Assembly (NCBI RefSeq): GCF_052324685.1
Contig: NC_135221.1
Span: 23,841,092-23,905,091 of the forward strand
From: Brachyhypopomus gauderio
Lineage: Eukaryota > Chordata > Actinopteri > Gymnotiformes > Hypopomidae
Reading direction: 5' to 3'
Length of the DNA: 64,000 nt
Position numbers and translations under genes: made by a program
Shown here: positions 1 to 10,264 of the stretch, piece after piece
Numbering within the stretch: position 1 is the first letter of the stretch
Layout: each line of letters opens with the position of its first letter
Notes under the pieces: model-generated
The model's input: only the letters and a program-made list of their open reading frames with translations
The model's database searches: none
What the model was told of the DNA's origin: nothing

Positions 1-1634
1 AGGGTTAGCTGTTGGTAGGCAAAGGACAAGTCTAATTTACTAAAAACTGTCCCACCAGCCAGTGTAGCGAATAGATCTTCTACATTTGGGAGGGGATACT
101 CCTCTGGAAGTATGCATCTATTCACAGTCACTTTGTAATCTCCGCATAACCTCACTTCTTTATCTCGTTTTGGTACCACTACCAAGGGTGCCGCCCATTC
201 ACTCCTTTTTACTGGTGAGATAATTCCGTTTTTCTGTAGTCGTTCAAGCTCTTTATCAACAGCTTCCCTTAAAGCGTACGGTACAGGACGTGGCTTGTGA
301 AAGATAGGTTTGGCATCCTTCTGCACTCTAATCTTTGCTTGGAAATCTTTAATCTTCCCATAACCATCTTTGAACAAATCTTTGTGGTTTTCAAACATAC
401 CTTCCAGTGTGAGTGGTTCCTTTTTCTGCAGACTGAAGATCTCTCCCCAGTTCAGCTTTATTTTCTGCAGCCAATTCCTCCCCAGCAATGATGGGTTGCT
501 GCCTTTGACCACCACCAGCGGTAGCTTCCACTCCTTGTTGTTGTACTTCACTGGAACCTCTATCGTCCCACGTACAGGTATGGGTTCTCCTGTGTATGAA
601 GACAGGTGAATTGCAGTAGGTTTCAAAGGGCAATTTTTCAGTTGTCCTTCATATAGCGATTCTGGAATCAGTGACACAGAAGCTCCTGTATCCACTTGCA
701 TGTTCACTGGTATCCCAGACAAATCCATCGTCACAAAAATACCGTCCGTACTACCTTGCGCAGTGTAGACTGTGAACAAGGACAGTCGTACATCATCACC
801 ATCGTCAGAGTCATCCTGTTTTCTTGTGTCTGTGACCATGTGTGTTTTATCCCTTATTTGCTTGCCTTTACACATTCTTTGTAAGTGTCCCATTTTTCCA
901 CATTTGTGGCAGGTTTCAGAGCGGTAGTAGCAGTCATTTGGCTGATGATTGTCTTTTCCACATCGATAGCAATGCTGTTTCCTCTCAGTACGTTGTCCAC
1001 CTCTTGAAACATCCTGTTGAGTGTTCCCTGACCTTTTACCTTTTTTGTATGGTCGCTTTTCCTTTGCAGTGTTGAAGACTTTGTGTACTGTTTCCTTGGG
1101 CTTTTCAGCATGTTCTTTCATTTCTTTTGTGTCTTTGTATGCCAATTCCAATGCCAGAGCAATGTCACAAGCTTTTTTGAAAGTTAAGTCTTTTTCTGAC
1201 AACAGTCTTTTGTGATACTTTTCCCCTGAGAGACCACAGACAAACTGATCACGCAGTGCATCACTCAGAAACTGTCCAAACTCACAGGTGCTTGCTAATT
1301 TCTTCAATGCAAGTATGTAGTCAGAAACAGGTTCACCGTGCTGTTGCTGTCTCTTATAGAATCGGAACCGTTCTGCTATCAGGATAGGCTTTGGCTTGAA
1401 ATGCAGTGACAAGGCGTTTGTGAGATTTTCGTATGTCTCATCTACCACTTTCTGTGGTGCTATCAAATTTTTCAACAGTCCATATTCCGTTGGACCTAGC
1501 ACGCTGAGGAATACATCAGCCTTCTTTTCGGAATCAATGTCATTAGCGGCCAGCCATCTCTCAAATCGTTCCAAATATGCGTCAAATTCTTCTTTCTTAC
1601 AGTCAAATTCCGGAACTCTTCCAATATACGCCAT
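1..1634 (-). CDS. Ty3/gypsy gag-protease-RT polyprotein (partial, runs off left edge)
   Basis: Starting at the ATG at 1634 and reading leftwards, the frame stays open for about 544 codons to the window edge; I checked every codon and found no stop. The order is gag, then two CCHC zinc knuckles (C222/C225/H230/C235 and C242/C245/H250/C255), an aspartic protease active site VDTGAS at about residue 314, and the start of reverse transcriptase ending in LDLSFAYQQL. Gag binds RNA, the protease cuts the polyprotein, and RT copies the genome. Gag and pol share one frame with no frameshift. RT catalytic motifs, RNase H and integrase would lie beyond the left edge. The intact frame, LTR and primer site suggest a fairly young copy. 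Confidence 0.93.
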   Translation of the reverse strand, partial: MAYIGRVPEFDCKKEEFDAYLERFERWLAANDIDSEKKADVFLSVLGPTEYGLLKNLIAPQKVVDETYENLTNALSLHFKPKPILIAERFRFYKRQQQHGEPVSDYILALKKLASTCEFGQFLSDALRDQFVCGLSGEKYHKRLLSEKDLTFKKACDIALALELAYKDTKEMKEHAEKPKETVHKVFNTAKEKRPYKKGKRSGNTQQDVSRGGQRTERKQHCYRCGKDNHQPNDCYYRSETCHKCGKMGHLQRMCKGKQIRDKTHMVTDTRKQDDSDDGDDVRLSLFTVYTAQGSTDGIFVTMDLSGIPVNMQVDTGASVSLIPESLYEGQLKNCPLKPTAIHLSSYTGEPIPVRGTIEVPVKYNNKEWKLPLVVVKGSNPSLLGRNWLQKIKLNWGEIFSLQKKEPLTLEGMFENHKDLFKDGYGKIKDFQAKIRVQKDAKPIFHKPRPVPYALREAVDKELERLQKNGIISPVKRSEWAAPLVVVPKRDKEVRLCGDYKVTVNRCILPEEYPLPNVEDLFATLAGGTVFSKLDLSFAYQQLT

Positions 1635-1931
1635 TTCAATCAGGTATTTATTTCAGTCAATGCTTCTGAATTACTCTAATCCAACAGAATCCGCCGTTTC
1701 CGTTTTTTTTTTTTTTTTCTTGCTGCGTTTCATTCACTTTGCAACAACAAAAAAAAAAAAATGCAGTCTTCGCTGACCCCAGATGGCGCACTACCCCCTG
1801 CCAAGCAATGTGAGTTCGCTTCCGCAAGCCTTATATTTGTGTACTTGCCGTGAAAACGCACACACCGATGCAGTTCGACTAACGAAAGAGTTCAACACGT
1901 TTCACCGTCGTGGATTCTTTCACTTAGTACC

Positions 1932-1943
1932 TTCGTCGCCACT
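1932..1943 (-). other. Primer-binding site, tRNA-Ser type
   Basis: The minus strand reads TGGCGACGAAGG immediately inside the LTR. From memory this pairs, with one mismatch, to the 3' end (including CCA) of a vertebrate tRNA-Ser(GCT). Edges are good to one or two bases. Confidence 0.65.
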
Positions 1944-2119
1944 GTAGTATCGCTACTGGATATTTCGCTTGAGAAAATGAGGAGCCGAGACAAAGATTCC
2001 AACTTCACTCCTTTACTTCTGACGCGCTTTCATACACACTGCCGTACACACTCACAGTACCGTAATCACTGTAGTAAACAGCCTCAACCGTAGTTATTCA
2101 AATACTCTGAACTACTACA
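1943..2119 (-). repeat. 5' LTR of the gypsy element
   Basis: The segment has perfect 7-bp inverted ends, TGTAGTA and TACTACA, and lies directly next to the primer-binding site. A length of 177 bp is short but within the gypsy range. The boundary is inferred from the inverted ends and the primer site, because the second LTR is not visible. Confidence 0.75.
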
Positions 2120-2490
2120 ACCAGTAGATGTCTAGAAGGAGCTGAGTATCACAGTCCTTTTAAATCTGCCTAATTGGTGCTTATCATGCTTGATTGCTGC
2201 TCGTTGACATCCACAGATGTTTTCAATACCTGATGGAAAACACTGGAATGAACCTCTGTTCTTAGGAGTGGTAGTCATAAAGGGGTTGAATAATTGTGTC
2301 AATGAAGAAATCACAAAAAGGCCATTTAATACTTTATGACAAAAAAAATTGATGCTATCTTAGTTGCATTTAGTTCTTTAACAAGTCCTTGTAAGATTTC
2401 ATTATGAACACAATTACAAATGTGCACTGAATTCCATAAAACCCTTCGCAGCATTGGGGGTTGAATAAATTTGATCACAACTGTAAGTAC
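2120..2490. repeat. Unclassified interspersed repeat sequence
   Basis: This AT-rich stretch lies between the gypsy LTR and the hAT end. It contains two related GGGTTGAATAA motifs, near 2282 and 2457, of the kind seen at the ends of old fish interspersed repeats. I could not assign a family, and no gene is visible. Confidence 0.35.
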
Positions 2491-2935
2491 TACACTTTCC
2501 CTCTCAGTCTGTCCTTCGGTTTCTCTTTCACAAGCCTGCATCTCTGGCTGCTGCTCTCCCTGTCTGCTGCTGCTGTCTTCACCTACAGAGGACGCGGAGG
2601 CTACAGCAGCGAACATGTCTGTGATTTTTACACATTTTGTAGCATCTACATTGAGACTCTTCAATTTCTTCACGCGTAACTTCTCCGCTCCTCCTTTCTG
2701 CCGCTTCTGTTGCTCCATGCTGCCTCTCCTTTAACAACGCGCTCAACACTGAACGTCCTATTTCCTGATTGGTTCAGTCCACTGTCTATATTGAAGATGG
2801 GCCAATGGGCTGCGCCCTCTAGATTGTGGGCCGGTCTCTTAGGAAAAAAAGGAAGAAAAAAAAAATCCATCGGCCCCTGAGGACTGTCGGCCCACCGGGC
2901 AAACGCCCAGTACGCCAGATTACCAGTCCAGCCCT
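2491..2935 (-). mobile_element. hAT transposon 5' end with ZMYM1-like N-terminal coding remnant
   Basis: The minus strand begins at 2935 with CAGGGCTGGACTGG, a terminus I recognise from fish hAT elements. A frame from 2718 starts MEQQKRQKGGAEKLR and includes KCVKITDMFA, typical of the N-terminus of ZMYM1-like hAT-derived proteins. Homology stops near 2490, where unrelated repeat sequence begins (ORF-like sequence to 2326 belongs to that). There is no catalytic domain, so this is a truncated copy. The family name rests on recognition. Confidence 0.65.
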
Positions 2936-5170
2936 GGTGAGGTATGAGTTTAACAGACCCAGACTGATGCTTCCCTGGTGTCTTGGTGTTGACATCTGCT
3001 GCAGTGTAAGCTTCCACCTCAGTGGAGAGCTGCTGTCTGCATCTGCAGCACTGCTGAGAAACTTCAGTGGGACAACACCAACACCCTTGGAGTAAGTGAG
3101 ATAAAGTGAGACAAAGAGTCCTGGAGAGAAGAACCACTAATGCCACTTACACAAGCCCTACATCTAAACCGGAGAAAGCACAAAACATGTGAATCAGGTT
3201 GACTGTGGCAGACTGTAAAATACAGGAAACATATGTAAACAACACATTCTCACCATTACAGTGATGCTAATAACATTGTCATGGAGGTTGACAGTGTGAT
3301 CCAGAGGTCCCAACTGTGCTAATAATGAAGCAGAACATGGTTTCAAAAGCACCAGAAACTCTGACGTGAGCCCCCACATGAACGTAGGAGAACGCTCTGC
3401 ACTTCCATTCAGGAACTCTTACGTCCCAGCAACCCTGATGGATTTTCCACTCTTGACATGAGCAGCATGAACCAATGGAAAAGAAGATCAGGACACACAG
3501 ATATCAGGTAGAGTGCAGGCTGCCTCAGGGGGTGGCGGTTAAAAATAAGTTAACTATCTCCATGATGCAACCAAACACGGTTGTACACAGTCACTTTAGC
3601 TCCAGACAATCACTTCTGGAAGTGCTTAGATGGCTTGTTGTGTTTTGTAGTTGACATCAGAATCAGAATACGTAGGTCCCTCTGTGCACGTTGTCTCCGT
3701 TGTCATTCTTTCCATAGACACTTCCTTTAAATTCAGTGTAAATGACAGAGTTGGGGTTCTGGGATGTACCATTAATATTTCATAATCCACTCTTTACAAT
3801 CAGACATGTCCAAAGTGACTGATATCACAGAACGTGGTGTCTGGTGTACGTGGTGTCCAGTACTTTGTTCTTCAGAAAGCATCTTACCTCAGGTCACTTG
3901 AAGTCTGTCTACTATTAGGGAACAGGCTGGGCCTGTAATACCCAAGGATCACATAATTAAGAGTGACTAAAGCCAGCTGAGGGAAAATGGGAGTGACTCG
4001 TGGCTAAGCCTTTCCAGTAGAACAGAGATAGATATGAATAGCTATGGTAATACGATAAGCAGTTGCCTCCCCTCACGATGGACAGTTTGGAGACAACAGA
4101 GCACAAGCTTTGTTAAACTGCCAAATGGATTTATAGAAACCAAGAGACACTTTCATTGTCTTGTTTTAGCTGATGCATGAAAGATTTCGATAAGACATGT
4201 GGGCGAAGATAAGAGTTGTTCCCCAGGTTTCCCTCCTAAACCACGGCTGCTCCACGGGACTGTGCAATGTTGCTTCAGCTCTTTGGGTGGACAGGTCTGA
4301 TACCCTTTTTCTCCAAAATTGAAAAATGAGATGTTTACCTCATTTTTGCAGATGTCACTATACAAGAATTACTTTTCATCGAACTACCTCGATTTTGTCT
4401 CACGGTTCAATCCAAGCTTTGTTACACAATACTTTGTAAAAGTATCATTAGTCATTACCACATATTTTACCTTTGACTTATTAGCCTCATTGCCAGTGCG
4501 GCATGGTGTGAGGTATCCATAGATCTCCCATGTTGCACTTTTACCTTTAGTAACTAATAGTTACTGGCCATGCGTGATAATGAGTGGACCTTACAATAAC
4601 ACAACTAATGTTCTGTGTGCCCTTGGCTGGTTAGTACACGAAAGGCAGAATATTCCAGCCTGCTGTCTGTTAATGCCATTGGCTATGTGTGAGCAGAGGG
4701 GCAGGCATCAATGTTTGTTCTGTAGTCTGCTAGCAGTCTTTCATGTGGTCCTGCCTAACATCTTTAGATGGTGTGTGATGTTTAAATAAGTCAAAGTTGT
4801 GTTGATTTTTTTATCTCCCCTTTTCGTGGTTTTCAGCATTTTCCACCTGTTACCAGCAACCCAGCCAACCTTTGGGCTGCTGTGAATATTATTAAGGTCA
4901 CTGGAAATGCCGCAGTATTGGGCAGTTAGGATACTGACAGTTGTTCATGGTTGACTTGCACCTTCTAGAAATGGTTTTGTGAAGAATTGTGAGGCAGGGA
5001 GTAGAAACATCACACCCAGTGGGTCACTGGCTTAAGTAGGTAGCTCCATTCACTCTATCTGTATGATCCATTCTCATTTGGTGGGCATATTCTCTAAAGT
5101 TGCATGAACAGAGATGCATTGTGTGTTCATATATGTAATCATTTCCAGGTCCTCTGCACAATTCTTGAGT
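2936..5170. other. Intergenic, no gene recognised
   Basis: Only short open frames without recognisable domains occur here. No RNA gene or clear mobile element was seen. Confidence 0.5.
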
Positions 5171-5868
5171 CACTGGAAGCACAGTGAAGGTAGACAGCCT
5201 CACTCTCTTCACACTGGAAGTGCAGTGAAGGCAGACAGTCTCACTCTCTTCACACTGGAAGTGCAGTGAAGGCAGACAGTCTCACTCTCTTCACACTGGA
5301 AGTGCAGTGAAGGTAGACAGCCTCACTCTCTTCACACTGGAAGTGCAGTGAAGGTAGACAGCCTCACTCTCTTCACACTGGAAACGCAAGGTAGACAGCC
5401 TCACTCTCTTCACACTGGAAGTGCAGTGAAGGTAGACAGTCTCACTCTCTTCACACTGGAAGTGCAGTGAAGGTAGACAGCCTCACTCTCTTCACACTGG
5501 AAGTGCAGTGAAGGTAGACAGTCTCACTCTCTTCACACTGGAAGTGCAGTGAAGGTAGACAGCCTCACTCTCTTCACACTGGAAGTGCAGTGAAGGTAGA
5601 CAGTCTCACTATCTTCACACTGGAAGCACAGTGAAGGTAGACAGTCTCACTCTCTTCACACTGGAAGCGCAGTGAAGGTAGACAGCCTCACTCTCTTCAC
5701 ACTGGAAGCGCAGTGAAGGTAGACAGTCTCACTCTCTTCACACTGGAAGCGCAGTAAAGGTAGACAGTCTCACTCTCTTCACACTGGAAGTGCAGTGAAG
5801 GTAGACAGTCTCACTCTCTTCACACTGGAAGCGCCGTAAAGGTAGACAGCCTCACTCTCTTCACACTG
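5171..5868. repeat. 41-bp minisatellite, about 17 copies
   Basis: The unit begins CACTGGAAGTGCAGTGAAGG and continues with a TAGACAGYCTCACTCTCTTC segment. Copies differ mainly by single C/T and G/A changes, and one copy near 5383 is shortened. It is not coding. Confidence 0.95.
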
Positions 5869-8036
5869 GCATGCACGGGTTGGCCCATGATGCTACGAGG
5901 AGCAGCGACGCGATGCTCCAAGTCCTTTCCTCTCTTTTACAGTTCTCCAGCTCTGTCGACGGCCCGCTAAATCACTCGCTTGCGTCCCTCATAGCTGCGG
6001 CTTCACAGCTGTTTCAGGAAGGTGCGGTAAATTCATCGTCCCACGTAGCAAAGCACACAGCCCGAGTTGCCAACTGGCCCAGAGAGGGCGGCTCCCTCTC
6101 TTGTGCGTCGTACACCGTCGGGTCGATGGATGAAGAAGAGGAATGTTTACAGTGGCGCCTTGCTTGTTTTGACAAGCAGCGAGCTCTCGTCAGCTCGTGT
6201 GTTTCGCGTGAAACTAAAGGTTATTAATGATGCCCTCGAAAAAGGTGCTGAGTTTGGTGCCAAAAGGCCCGACACAGTGCTGGCCAGTGGTGGCAGAAGA
6301 CGCCATTACAGCATTACCAGCTCCAACTCTTTCCCTCTGCACTACTGCACAGATCTGACACCAATACTGCGCCAGACAGCAGAGCAGCAGGTTATAGAGC
6401 TCTTCATTCATTTTCTGAATCTACAGCTTCATCTGAGAAAATAAAATGTTGCATTTGACCTCACATAAGTCCTCCATTTCACACAGTCTTCAAGCTTCAA
6501 GTTATCGTCAAACGATTAACTAAATGTGACAGTCAATAGTTCTGGTGAAGTTTTTAAGGTCACAGAGCAAACCCAGAATTCGACCAGACTCTACAGACTA
6601 CTGGAATTGATGCCTTCGTTTACATGAAAACTCTGTAAAAGAAGAATGCCATTAGCTTTGTTCTCAAGAGGAATGTCCATTTTTATTGTGGTAATTTTCA
6701 TTCCACTCTTTTCCTGTTCACTGCAGAGGTTGAGAGCCAGTGGACTCAGGTAAGCTCAGAGTACTGAGTCAGCATCAGTAGAGGTGAGGTTATCCAACGG
6801 TTAGTAGTTACTTTGTGTTCACTTTAAAGTATCTGGAATACTTCCGCAGCGTGATGTCACTTTCATTAAAACAGCCTGAACAAAAACAACAGTGTGAGTT
6901 TAATGGTCTACGTTAGTTACCTCTCCGTTAGTTACCTCTCCGTTAGTTACGTTAGTTACTTACACTCGTTTCTTTACCCTCTGCTTCTTTTTTTTATTTG
7001 ATTTGATTTAGGTTTGTTTCTTTCCTTCCTCTTGTCTTCAGGTTTTCTCTAGGCTGGTTTATGATCAGGCTCTGTCCAGTCATCTGATCTCAAATAAAGA
7101 CTGGTTATGATTATTTGATTTTTCTACCACCTGATGGAATTACTTACAGTAGGTTTACAAGTTATAATAATAAAGAAAACATAAATATATAAAAAAATAA
7201 AAACAAATAAAAAACATCTAGCACTGTTTTTAATTAATATTATATACTGTTCAGTTATAAGATGTTCAGTTAGTACTGTTCAGTTAGTCACTGTCAAAAC
7301 ATCAAATGTCATAAATTAAGTCTAACCAGTTTCATGATAATTGTTGTCTGCTTTATTCCAACAGCAAGATACCTGAACATTTCTACAGAACCCATAAAAA
7401 TGTGTAGTCATCAGCTTGATCGGTTCCCCCCAGCATACAGTTTCATTGGTGCTTTTCAAATGAAAGAGCCAAATAAAAAACATGTAGGCATTTCCTACTG
7501 ACATGAGGTCAAAGCTATAAAGTTTCACAAACTGGTGATTCTTCTTGAAGACCCAGACCAACATGTGCTTTGAACATGACCTGCTTTTCCCTTGTGGAAA
7601 ATGACAGTTCAGACCAAAAGGAATGTGTTTATAAAGAACTGTCAATCGGCAAGGTTCAGATATGAAGCACTGTCTCTCACCACCTCAGAGGTTATGGTAA
7701 TGTCTACTGAAAGTGCTTTTTCTTTCTCATGTGGTCTTATAGGCCACCTTGACTGAGAAAACAGATGAACTTGCCAATGAACTATGCCTCTTAGCTTCTA
7801 TAAAGTGCAATTGAATGGAAGTCAATAGTGCATATTTCTATACTTATGGTACATATTTATGAATATCTTCAAACAGGTTGTTCTTCGGGTGTATCTTAAA
7901 ATGAATAATTTTTCTTGGCATATCCAGACATTCATCTTCCTGAGGCTGTGAACTGTGAAATGCCAGGCTGTTTCGTGTGGTGGAGGCCGAGCATACGTTG
8001 TCTCAGCACTGCTAGGAGCATCTTGTGATGGCCCAT
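5869..8036. other. Gene-free stretch with a GC-richer segment of unknown nature
   Basis: The segment 5870-6440 is GC-richer and holds two overlapping frames (118 aa from 5871, 125 aa from 6067). Neither shows a recognisable domain or a convincing splice context, so I do not call a gene. The segment 7140-7320 is AT-rich. The remainder shows nothing I recognise. Confidence 0.4.
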
Positions 8037-8226
8037 CAGGTCTCCACACCTACTGTAGAAGTTCAGGTCTCCACACCTACTGTAGAAGTTCAGGTCTCCA
8101 CACCTACTGTAGAAGTTCAGGTCTCCACACCTACTGTAGAAATTCAGGTCTCCACACCTACTGTAGAAGTTCAGGTCTCCACACCTACTGTAGAAGTTCA
8201 GGTCTCCACACCTACTGTAGAAGTTC
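8037..8226. repeat. 27-bp minisatellite, about 7 copies
   Basis: Nearly perfect copies begin AGGTCTCCACACCTACTGTA and end GAAGTTC. The 27-bp period is a multiple of three, so open frames of about 100 aa arise across it by chance (7955-8239, 8025-8333). They are not genes. Confidence 0.95.
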
Positions 8227-9419
8227 TCGTCTTGAGTGAGCCCCCCATTCTTGTTTTGTCACCTTTTGTTGTTTCTTGCTTTAAAATGTGCAGAGGTTTT
8301 AAAAGTGGGACCAAAGATGATGTTCATGTCTGATAGGGGTGTCCACTTTCATTAAACCAGCTCTATTAGTAAACGGTGTGAATTTAAAGTTTGTCTTTGA
8401 GGCTGAGCCTGAAGGTTATCTATGTCTTGTTAATTAGAACCAGCAGACAGCAGGGCTCTCTCTGCCAGTGATTTCATAACTTTTGTCTACACCAGTCACT
8501 GAAAACAGATGTCTGAGAGATTTTTTCAACATTTCTGTTTTAAATCGGTCTTCAGTAGATGGCTAGATTGACGATATTTGGTTTGTCTGTGAACATATCC
8601 TTTGTTTGATTTATTGAGTATCTCTCTTTTTCCAAAATACCTGTCACACCAGATCATGAGAAGTGCTCGGCACTTTAAACATTTTTATCTTGCCAAAATA
8701 AATGAAAATATATGATATATTAAAAACCACCAACAAAGCTGGTAACAGGATGTAAACAAACTATAATTAGATTAACTCGAAGTGTACTCATTTGTTTAAA
8801 CATATTGCGTAAACTGTTTCAAGCATGTGCATTTGCCAACCAAAAGTGCACATGTTGAACATAAAAGGTGATGTAAAAAGGAATCATGAAGCAATTGTCC
8901 ATGAAAATTTGTATGGTGACATTATATTACTCTATGTACAGTGTAAATACTAAAGACATACTAAATACTAAAGACATGTCTCACTTCTCATTTGTTCTGC
9001 AGCCATTATACTTTCTTTGGATGGTGTTCTGTATTCTGTAGTCTTCCCAAGACTAAGCAGTGCTTTTAACAAACTGAGAAAGCTACAACCTCTTTATGCA
9101 TTGATTTCACCCCATAGCTCTCTAAAGTACCATCGTTCAGCTGTAGCACAATTATATCCCCAGATTACATTGACAGTTAATGTATCATAAGGAATACATA
9201 CTGCAATACCTCATACTTCTTCAAATAGTAATAGTCTAGATCTAGGGGGAAAGTCTAAGCAGTCATATGGTAATCAAATGTAATTGCTATGCAATGTTCC
9301 TAAGGTGCTACATGTGCTTCAAATTGTTAAATTAAATGACAAATATCCAATGAAAATGATAAATGACAAATATTTCTCAATATCCAGTATCTAATGTCCT
9401 TCACATTCCTCAACAATAT
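8227..9419. other. AT-rich intergenic, nothing recognised
   Basis: No long frame, tandem array or recognisable element was seen. Confidence 0.45.
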
Positions 9420-9640
9420 TAGGCTGAGATGTGTCCTCTGGTTTAGCTAACATATAACTGAGTGTCATCAGCATAACAGAGAAAACTAGCATAGTGTTTT
9501 ACCTAGAGGTAGCATGTATAAAGAGAAAAGCAGGGGCCCAAGACCAGATCCTTGTGGGACACCGAAACTGACCTTAATGTATGCCAAAAAATCTCCTTTT
9601 ATGTTGACAAATTGGTTGCGATTTAGATCAGGAAAGGGCT
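9420..9640 (-). mobile_element. L2-like LINE reverse transcriptase fragment
   Basis: The minus strand translates to a piece of non-[25 protein letters not shown], followed by a frame-broken version of the CYADDTQLY catalytic region. It is the same family as the longer L2 copy near 41-44 kb. It is frameshifted, isolated and dead. Confidence 0.8.
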
Positions 9641-9968
9641 GCACCTCTAATCCCAACATTTCAAGTCAATTTCTAGTAAAATATTGTGATCTTTTCTGGG
9701 TGATCTATTCACCTGTCACTCATGTCATTGTTTCTTTGTTCCATGTGCATTTGTTTACATTTCCATTTTGTTTACATTGCACATGTCATTTATGTTATTC
9801 CCTCCTGTCAATTTGTAACCATGCCCCTTTTTAATCATTGTCACTGTTTCTAGATTAGTACCTTTGTTTTACCAATTTATTTATACCCTTGTTTTGTCTA
9901 GTTCATAGCAAGTTGTTAATGGAATTAGGTGTGATTTTCATGGTTTTCACGGTTTGATTGCCTGCTAT

Positions 9969-10264
9969 TGTGACGGGCGGTGTGAGCAACTGAAAAGGAA
10001 GCGATCACGCCAAGTCTCAGAGAAAAAGGATGGTTTAATAGAAAGTGTGCAAACCAAAACCCGTGCAAAAGATCCAAATTAAGGATATAATGACCAGCGG
10101 TCAACTGGTACAAAGACAAGACATATATAGGCAAACAAACGACCCTCAGGTGAAGCGGATCACGGGCTCTGCCCACCTGAGGGACGCACATGACGTCACC
10201 AAACAACAACTACAACAGCCGCTGTGGCCGGAGGCGGCCGGTAGGGGGCCGCCTCACCGTGACA
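9969..10264. mobile_element. Solo LTR (or small TG-CA element), 296 bp
   Basis: The element starts TGTGACGGGCGGTG and ends CACCGTGACA, and is flanked by a perfect 5-bp direct repeat GCTAT (9964-9968 and 10265-10269). TG...CA ends with a 5-bp target duplication are the mark of LTR integration. No internal coding sequence is present, so recombination to a solo LTR is the simplest reading. The ends are imperfectly inverted. Confidence 0.75.

Larger units (their letters stand above)
1..2119 (-). mobile_element. Ty3/gypsy LTR retrotransposon, 5' half
   Basis: Read on the minus strand, the element is a 177-bp LTR (2119-1943), a primer-binding site, an untranslated leader of about 300 bp, and the open gag-pol frame. 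The leader contains poly-T and poly-A runs near 1700-1760. The 3' LTR is outside the window, so neither LTR divergence nor target duplication can be measured. Confidence 0.9.

Noticed and set aside
5871..6444. Possible small gene with 118- and 125-aa frames
   Set aside because: No domain, no splice partners and no relatives I recognise; listed only as a GC-richer segment.
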